NCBI GenBank assembly: GCA_937920495.1
Contig: CALEUQ010000018.1
Span: 1 to 64,000, forward strand
Reading direction: 5' to 3'
Origin: an uncultured bacterium
GTDB lineage: Bacteria; Spirochaetota; UBA4802; UB4802
DNA: 64,000 nt
The translations under genes and the position numbers were made by a program. This document shows positions 58,441 through 64,000 of this stretch, in pieces (position 1 is the first letter of the stretch; each line of letters starts with the position of its first letter). The notes beneath the pieces were generated by a model that was not told where the DNA came from, ran no database searches, and worked only from the letters and a program-made list of their open reading frames with translations.

Positions 58441-58791
58441 ATGAATATATTAAAATATTGTCCATTTTGCATATTTATATTATTTTGTGCGATAGTTACT
58501 AATAATTATGCAATTGACCTTAATCAGGTCTATGCATATCCAGTCCCTTTTGTACCTCACATACATGGCATATTAACTATAAAAGTTTCTGATGCACAGA
58601 GTGTGAAATGTACTATTTATGATATAAATGGTGATAAGGTTAAAGTATTATCTGGCACAACCGATTTGAAATGGAATGGGCGAAATGACGTGGGTAAAGT
58701 TGTTTCGCCTGGTATGTACATCCTGAAGATAGAATTGGAAAGAACTGATGGCGAATATAAGAAAAAAATTATACGGATATTGATCCAGTAA
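58441..58791 (+). CDS. Small exported FlgD-Ig-like domain protein
   Basis: 116 residues: a signal peptide (about 1-24) and one beta-sandwich domain. The features YPVPFVP, then CTIYDINGDKVKVL, then LKWNGRNDVGKVVSPGMYIL and LKIEL match the FlgD-Ig/C-terminal sorting-domain family. Usually this fold ends a large secreted protein; here it stands alone. It lies just before a PorV-like gene, and the signal-peptide codons contain an exact iterated motif. Confidence 0.78.
   Translation: MNILKYCPFCIFILFCAIVTNNYAIDLNQVYAYPVPFVPHIHGILTIKVSDAQSVKCTIYDINGDKVKVLSGTTDLKWNGRNDVGKVVSPGMYILKIELERTDGEYKKKIIRILIQ
58489..58499 (+). repeat. Iterated motif, exact GCGATAGTTAC (plus strand)
   Basis: Exact copy in the context TTGTGCGATAGTTACT, inside the signal-peptide codons of the FlgD-like gene. 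Confidence 0.75.
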
Positions 58792-58803
58792 GGTTTTTTT
58801 GCG

Positions 58804-59817
58804 ATGATACGATGTAAAGTATGTATGTTCATATTGTTACTATTTCCTGTATATATTTACGCTGCAAATGATGCGGGCTCACGAGCTAGCTTTACCAGAA
58901 CAGGTTGGGTGGGTACACGTTATATCGCTATGGGTAAAGCTGCTGAGGTAGTTGTCAATGATGTATTTGCTATTTACTGGAATCCAGCTGGCCTTCTTGA
59001 TATACAGGGGCCTGTGCCTTTAACACCTGAAGAAATCAAACAGAGGGCTAAACAGGGAAAAATAGATACTATTTCGGAAAAAGACCTTTTAACCTTTTCA
59101 CAGGATGAGTCAGGTTTTAATATACTTCAGATTGGCGCATCAGGTGGCATGATAGCTGCACAACGATACGCAGGATTTGGTGGTATTGCATATAAATTCA
59201 GTGGGAATGCATTGGGCATAGGATTATATTCAATAAAATCACCGGATATCGATACCTATGATGTGGGTGGCAATAAAACTGGAGTTACGTCATATTCTGC
59301 TAATGTTGGGATGTTTTCATATGCCACATATATAGGTGATGTTGCTTTTGGTTTTACAATTAAAGCATTATACGAAACAATAGCAGATGCTTCTTATGCC
59401 GGTACAGGATTGGATATTGGAGTTATAACCGAAGTAATACCATTTTTGAAAGTAGGTTTTGTAATTCAAGATATTGGCACAGGGCTTTATCCAACAAAGC
59501 AATATGACAACATTGTCAAGGAGTATGATTTTGGTTCACCTTCAATAAAAATTAGTAGCGCTATTGTAAGCAGGGCTAATAATGTTACCATAGCATTTTC
59601 AGGAATTAAAAAGATTGAACAAGATGATTATGAATATAACATAGGATTTGAATTGCAAGTATATAAGAGTTTGTCAGTGTATCTTGGTTTGAACGATTCT
59701 TTATTCACAACTGGCTGCACTATAGGAATAGGTGATTTCACTGTGGGGTATGCTTTTTCATACGATTCAGTAGATTTAGGTTATAACAACTTTATTTCAA
59801 TGATACTCAGGATATGA
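58804..59817 (+). CDS. PorV/UPF0164-like outer-membrane protein
   Basis: 337 residues. A signal peptide (about 1-20) precedes the family signature GWVGTRYIAMGKAAEVVVND with AIYWNPAGLLDI. A predicted beta barrel fills the rest, ending SMILRI. It is a second member of the family found at 26122. It starts 12 bp after the FlgD-like gene and its stop overlaps folP (ATGA). Confidence 0.88.
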   Translation: MIRCKVCMFILLLFPVYIYAANDAGSRASFTRTGWVGTRYIAMGKAAEVVVNDVFAIYWNPAGLLDIQGPVPLTPEEIKQRAKQGKIDTISEKDLLTFSQDESGFNILQIGASGGMIAAQRYAGFGGIAYKFSGNALGIGLYSIKSPDIDTYDVGGNKTGVTSYSANVGMFSYATYIGDVAFGFTIKALYETIADASYAGTGLDIGVITEVIPFLKVGFVIQDIGTGLYPTKQYDNIVKEYDFGSPSIKISSAIVSRANNVTIAFSGIKKIEQDDYEYNIGFELQVYKSLSVYLGLNDSLFTTGCTIGIGDFTVGYAFSYDSVDLGYNNFISMILRI

Positions 59818-60641
59818 GAAGGGTAGATATTAATATTAAAAATGGACCGCTTGTTATGGGTATACTTAATGTTACACCTGATTCATTTTACGATGGTGGC
59901 AAATATAATACTATAGATGCCGCTTTATATCATGTTAAAGAAATGATTAACGATGGTGTAGATATTATAGATATTGGTGGGGAATCCACCAGACCAGGTG
60001 CAGCAGAAATATCACTGGAAGAAGAAATTGACAGGGTATGTCCTGTAATTGAAAAAATTACACAAGAGTTTGATGTCCCGGTTTCTATCGACACCCGTAA
60101 ATCAAAAGTTGCTGATGAAGCATTGAAGTTAGGTGCAATTATGGTAAATGACATATCCGGATTACAAGGTGATCCTGAAATGCCTGCAACTGTAGCCAGG
60201 CACAATGCATATTGTGTCATAATGCACATAAGGGGTACGCCACAAACAATGCAATTAAATACAGAATATAATGATTTACTATCTGAAATTGTCAGTTTTT
60301 TGTATGAATCAATTGGGATTGCTAAAAAAGCCAATGTTGCCGATGATAAAATTATAGTGGACCCTGGTATTGGTTTTGGTAAATCATTAGAACAAAATTA
60401 TATTATACTTAATAATATTAAATCCTTTAAAAATTTAGGTTACCCTGTTTTAATTGGATTGTCTCGGAAATCATTAATTGGCAGGTTGTATAATACAGCT
60501 GAGGATAGATTACCTGCCACCATAGCTTTGAATGCTATTGCCTTGTATAATGGGGCAGATATCATCCGTGTGCATGATGTTAAAGAACATAAACTAATAC
60601 TTAAGCCTTTAAAAATGTTGCTACAGGTTGCAAACTCATGA
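59814..60641 (+). CDS. folP: Dihydropteroate synthase
   Basis: Joins pteridine and p-aminobenzoate in folate synthesis. 275 residues with GILNVTPDSFYDGG, IGGESTRPGAAE, VSIDTRKSKVA, VNDISGLQG, IVDPGIGFGKS and PVLIGLSRKS. It is the first of three enzymes in ATGA-overlapping order folP-cdaA-ybbR. The sulfonamide target motifs look ordinary. Confidence 0.96.
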   Translation: MRRVDINIKNGPLVMGILNVTPDSFYDGGKYNTIDAALYHVKEMINDGVDIIDIGGESTRPGAAEISLEEEIDRVCPVIEKITQEFDVPVSIDTRKSKVADEALKLGAIMVNDISGLQGDPEMPATVARHNAYCVIMHIRGTPQTMQLNTEYNDLLSEIVSFLYESIGIAKKANVADDKIIVDPGIGFGKSLEQNYIILNNIKSFKNLGYPVLIGLSRKSLIGRLYNTAEDRLPATIALNAIALYNGADIIRVHDVKEHKLILKPLKMLLQVANS

Positions 60642-61444
60642 ATCCCTTTTTGACAATAATATGGGACTATGTTAAAATAAGCTGGGAATATGGTAGAATC
60701 ATCATAGATATATTAATTGTAGCATATATCTTTTACTGGATTTATGCCTTTTTATCACGTTCACGGGCTATTCAGATTTTGAAGGGCCTGATTATCATTT
60801 TTATAGCTGCAGTATTATCCAAAGTATTGCGTTTGGATACTCTTAATTGGCTTATTACAAATCTGACTTCGTATATTGTTATTATGGTAATCATACTCTT
60901 TCAGCCAGAATTGCGCAGAATTATTACACAGTTTGGCCAAAGGAACTGGCTGCCAACATCAATGAATACCGATGCTTTCCCATTAGATGAACTGGTTAAT
61001 GCTATTGTTGCAATGTCCGAAGAGAAGGTGGGTTCACTCATTGTTATTGAACGTGGGACAGATCTGCGCGGATATATTGAGTCAGGAGTAGTGGTTAATG
61101 CGGGCATTACAGAAGAATTAATACGTACAATATTTTTTCCTAACACACCACTGCATGATGGTGCAATAATTATTAAAGAAGCAAAGATTGCAGCAGCTGC
61201 CTGTTATTTGCCTTTAAGTGATTCACGACAATTAAAGAAGTACCATGGAGCAAGGCACAGAGCAGCATTGGGTATGGCTGAAGAAACTGATGCACTTGTT
61301 ATTGTAACTTCTGAAGAAACGGGAAACATTTCAATAATGGTGAATGGTAAACTTCAATCAAAAATCAAATATACAGATTTAAAGAATATGATATTATTTT
61401 ACATGAATCCCAAGAGCAAAGAGGAGATTTTTAACGTCAAATGA
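60638..61444 (+). CDS. cdaA: Diadenylate cyclase CdaA
   Basis: 268 residues. Three membrane helices at the N-terminus (about 20-85) are followed by a DAC domain with DGA in LHDGAIII and RHR in GARHRAALGMA. It makes c-di-AMP, a signal for osmotic and cell-wall balance. Overlap by ATGA with both neighbours links it to folP and to its regulator-like partner ybbR. Confidence 0.96.
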   Translation: MNPFLTIIWDYVKISWEYGRIIIDILIVAYIFYWIYAFLSRSRAIQILKGLIIIFIAAVLSKVLRLDTLNWLITNLTSYIVIMVIILFQPELRRIITQFGQRNWLPTSMNTDAFPLDELVNAIVAMSEEKVGSLIVIERGTDLRGYIESGVVVNAGITEELIRTIFFPNTPLHDGAIIIKEAKIAAAACYLPLSDSRQLKKYHGARHRAALGMAEETDALVIVTSEETGNISIMVNGKLQSKIKYTDLKNMILFYMNPKSKEEIFNVK

Positions 61445-62388
61445 TATCCTTTCTGGATAAATTAAAGCTAATAATCAAACAATATGACCTTTTACCTAAG
61501 TTGTTATCCATACTTCTGGCTGTCATATTGTGGGCTAATTTGCAAAATAGCCAGATTGAAGAAATAACATATTATATTTTTCCTGAAATTAAAAATCTTT
61601 CTCAAAATTTAATTATTCTGGAGGATCTAAAAAAAATAAGGGTGACAATTAGAGGTAAAAAGGAATATGTAAAATCTGTTAACATCTCAAATATTAAATT
61701 ATTCATTGATTTATCCAAACCTGTTATAGGTAAAAAACATGCATATCAGATTGGGATGCACTATAGTGAGCTGATGAGTAACATAGAGTATTTCCTTGAA
61801 AAAGAAAAACTTGACCTTACAATTTGTAAAATTAAAAATAAAATAGTACCTGTTGAACCTGTAATTATCGGAGAACCGTCTTTTCAATACAAAAAAGGTA
61901 TAATAAGTGTAGATCCACCGTTAGTTCAAATTTCTGGTGCTGATGTGATTATAGATACTATAAAAAGTTTAAAAACATATCCATTAAACATCGATAAAGA
62001 AATTCAAACATTACATGTTCCGGTACATATTAATATTAAAGAATATTCAAAGTTATTTGTATCTCCTGATACTGTAAGACTTACAATTCCAATAGTTCCT
62101 GTAGCAAATCTTATGAGTATAGCAATACCAATTGAAATTCGTAGCAAACGCAATGATTCAAATTATGTTTTGAAAAACAAAAAAGTGAATGTGTATATAA
62201 AAAAACCGTTAACTAATGTTGAAATAAATGAAAATCTATTTGTTGCATATGTAAATGACATTACTCATACCAAAGATCAGGAATCTATAATAGTACCAAT
62301 TATTGTTGAAAAAAAAGTAAAATTGCCGATAGAAATATATACTTATGAGCCTTTAGAAACAGAATTATATGTATCTCATGAACAATAG
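61441..62388 (+). CDS. YbbR/CdaR domain protein
   Basis: 315 residues. A short cytosolic start, one membrane helix (about 18-36, LPKLLSILLAVILWANL) and then an extracytoplasmic chain of YbbR-like beta domains. In Bacillus, CdaR regulates CdaA; the adjacent gene order is the same. The assignment rests mainly on context and topology. Confidence 0.83.
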   Translation: MISFLDKLKLIIKQYDLLPKLLSILLAVILWANLQNSQIEEITYYIFPEIKNLSQNLIILEDLKKIRVTIRGKKEYVKSVNISNIKLFIDLSKPVIGKKHAYQIGMHYSELMSNIEYFLEKEKLDLTICKIKNKIVPVEPVIIGEPSFQYKKGIISVDPPLVQISGADVIIDTIKSLKTYPLNIDKEIQTLHVPVHINIKEYSKLFVSPDTVRLTIPIVPVANLMSIAIPIEIRSKRNDSNYVLKNKKVNVYIKKPLTNVEINENLFVAYVNDITHTKDQESIIVPIIVEKKVKLPIEIYTYEPLETELYVSHEQ

Positions 62389-62408
62389 GAATAAAGGAGG
62401 TTATAATA

Positions 62409-63137
62409 ATGTCGCATGTTCAACTATGTGTTAATGTTGATCACATAGCAACATTACGTCAAGCAAGAGGTGGCAATGAACCGGATCCCATACAGGGGGC
62501 AATTATTTGCGAAGAACATGGTGCGGCAGGCATAACAGTACATTTACGGGAAGATAGAAGGCATATACAGGACCATGATGTGTATGCGTTGCGAAAAGTC
62601 GTAAAAGGAAAATTTAATCTGGAAATGGCATTATCAGATGAAATAATAGATATTGCGCTAAAAGTAAAGCCTGATCAAGTAACACTGGTTCCTGAAAAAC
62701 GGCAGGAAATTACTACTGAAGGTGGCCTTGATGTAAAAACACATTTTAAAAGGATTTGTGAGATAGTATCCTTATTTCATCAGGAGAATATTTTGGTTTC
62801 ATTATTTATAGAACCCGATGAAGAAGCAGTTAAACTGTCAAAAGAATCTGGTGCGGATTTCATTGAGTTACATACAGGCACATATTGCAATGCCAGAGAA
62901 AAAGATGATATCGAGAAACAAAAAAACAAGCTTTTTCATGCAGCTAAGATTGCAACAACTATTGGCATCAGAGTAAATGCAGGACATGGATTAAATTACA
63001 TAAATACTGCACCCATACTAAGAATGCCCGGGCTGGAAGAATTAAACATTGGACATTCAATTATTTCACGTTCCATTTTCACGGGATTGGGTAATGCGGT
63101 CAGTGAAATGGTAAGAATTATTAATGAAAACAAATAG
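62409..63137 (+). CDS. pdxJ: Pyridoxine 5'-phosphate synthase
   Basis: Makes PNP in the DXP-dependent vitamin B6 route. 242 residues with CVNVDHIATLRQARGG, HLREDRRHIQDHDV and NAGHGLNYIN. Strong SD AAAGGAGG. It needs deoxyxylulose phosphate, made by dxs in this window. Confidence 0.96.
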   Translation: MSHVQLCVNVDHIATLRQARGGNEPDPIQGAIICEEHGAAGITVHLREDRRHIQDHDVYALRKVVKGKFNLEMALSDEIIDIALKVKPDQVTLVPEKRQEITTEGGLDVKTHFKRICEIVSLFHQENILVSLFIEPDEEAVKLSKESGADFIELHTGTYCNAREKDDIEKQKNKLFHAAKIATTIGIRVNAGHGLNYINTAPILRMPGLEELNIGHSIISRSIFTGLGNAVSEMVRIINENK

Positions 63138-63252
63138 CAGTTTTTAGAATTAAAAAGTTGACAAAAGTTATGTTGATAATTGCAGTAAAAAAATAATAAA
63201 TAATTACCTGGATATTAAATAAATTTAAATAAATAAAGAATTGAAGGGCATG

Positions 63253-63438
63253 ATGATAGGTAATCTGATAAGGATCATAATTTTCTTTTTTATAATATAT
63301 TTTTTGATACATGTTATCAAATATATTATAAAAATTAATATAAAACAATTTGATAAAAACGAAAAGAAAGAGTATAAGTATCAAGATACTAAAAATAAAG
63401 TAATAGAATTGGACAAAGATGATTACAAGATTGAGTAA
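63253..63438 (+). CDS. Small membrane protein, unknown
   Basis: About 61 residues. One hydrophobic helix (IIIFFFIIYFLIHVIKYII) is followed by a charged Lys/Asp tail. No family is recognised. The start is uncertain: ATG at 63253 has GAAGGG 4 nt upstream, while the frame is open from a TTG at 63241. It overlaps the next gene by 20 bp. Confidence 0.5.
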   Translation: MIGNLIRIIIFFFIIYFLIHVIKYIIKINIKQFDKNEKKEYKYQDTKNKVIELDKDDYKIE

Positions 63439-63817
63439 AAAGCTATTATTATTTTTTTTGTTAGTCATAATTTCGTGTTCAAAAGAAACAGGTACATTTG
63501 CGTTTAAGAATAATGATGACAGATTCACCATTAAGGATGGTTTGTGTGAATTCAATCAGGATGAAAGAATAGATTGGACTTTTTGTTTTACAAAAGTATC
63601 ACAGCAGAAGAAAATTGGGGTTGTGATCTTAAAGAAAGAAAAAGTTTGGGTTGATATATATTCTTTTTATGATTCAGTATACAAGAATAAGCCCTGTATA
63701 TATGGCCAAATTGAAAATTATGAAGAAGGTACATACAAAATATTGATTATAGATAATGGGAATACAATTGCTGCAAAGGAATTTGTAATATATAATAAAA
63801 ACGAATATAATGATTAG
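63419..63817 (+). CDS. Putative lipoprotein, unknown
   Basis: 132 residues. A signal peptide ends in a lipobox-like VIISCSKE, with Cys at about residue 20. The rest is a short beta-rich domain of unknown function (WTFCFTKVSQQKKIGVVI; GTYKILIIDNGNTIAAKEF). Overlap with the membrane protein suggests co-expression. Confidence 0.65.
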   Translation: MITRLSKKLLLFFLLVIISCSKETGTFAFKNNDDRFTIKDGLCEFNQDERIDWTFCFTKVSQQKKIGVVILKKEKVWVDIYSFYDSVYKNKPCIYGQIENYEEGTYKILIIDNGNTIAAKEFVIYNKNEYND

Positions 63818-63989
63818 ATTAGAATACATGTAATGGTTTAATTTTCATACGTTTCTATTCCTTTTAAAAGTAAATAACGATTATTAAGAAGTGATCTACA
63901 CTGAAGTGCATACCTTTACCGCTGTAAGCGAAAAAGATGTACAAGATTACATAATTTGTTACTATATTATTGTTTGGTGATAAATAATA

Positions 63990-64000
63990 ATGTCAAACAA
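63990..64000 (+). CDS. Possible start of a truncated gene at the window edge
   Basis: ATG at 63990 follows GGTGA by about 9 nt and reads M-S-N before the sequence stops. Too short to judge. Confidence 0.25.

Noticed and set aside
1..64000. CRISPR arrays, prophage or integrated plasmids
   Set aside because: No spaced direct repeats, integrase, phage structural or conjugation genes were seen. Gene content is housekeeping throughout.

Overview
This window is an AT-rich (roughly 36% GC by eye), gene-dense bacterial chromosome segment. It carries about 55 protein genes, one tRNA, and no rRNA, prophage, CRISPR array or full insertion sequence. The cell had a Gram-negative envelope: there are outer-membrane barrel proteins of the UPF0164/PorV type, signal-peptide and lipoprotein genes, Tat components and a class A PBP. 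The mix of two UPF0164/PorV-like proteins, a FapA-family protein, GAF plus HD-GYP, RNase Y, TlyA and CdaA-YbbR best fits a Spirochaetota lineage. That assignment is an inference from family content, not a proof. A NAD-linked [NiFe] hydrogenase points to anaerobic or fermentative hydrogen metabolism.

Layout. 0-6 kb: protein quality control (tig, clpP, clpX, lon). 6-16 kb: mostly divergent pairs (ptsI/pcm, argC/asd, HD-GYP/fapA), each divergent spacer carrying one copy of a palindromic MITE-like element, then tatA. 16-23 kb: rlmN, class A PBP, M23 peptidase, a double-HTH regulator and two CNNM/CorC-type membrane proteins. 23-36 kb: HIT protein, a spore-photoproduct-lyase-like radical SAM protein, prfB, a UPF0164 protein, rph, DUF192, hflX, a LysM-M23 peptidase, a TPR protein, a CDP-alcohol phosphatidyltransferase, mtaB and cysK, then tRNA-Gly(CCC). 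36.9-42.4 kb: hydrogenase operon hoxF-hoxU-hoxY-hoxH-hoxW plus a stand-alone response regulator. 42.4-52.5 kb: pgk, tatC, a five-PAS histidine kinase, an acyl-CoA ligase, ahcY and an NlpC/P60 lipoprotein. 52.5-64 kb: coaD, rny, ymdB, dxs, tlyA, a FlgD-like secreted domain, a PorV-like protein, folP, cdaA, ybbR, pdxJ and two small envelope proteins.

How the genes work together. The hox genes form one unit with the maturation protease next to its HoxH substrate, so the locus can build an NAD-reducing soluble hydrogenase. folP, cdaA and ybbR are joined by 4-nt ATGA overlaps, which couples folate synthesis genetically to c-di-AMP synthesis. TatA and TatC are encoded about 28 kb apart.

The two most unusual signals are not genes. 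The first is a short motif, GCGATAGTTAC, found exactly seven times, with its 8-base core about 20 times on both strands, inside and between genes. By rough composition-based calculation this is far above expectation. The second is a family of four 91-124 bp palindromic elements with matching ends and 11-bp flanking direct repeats. All counts were made by reading, so a few sites may be missed.
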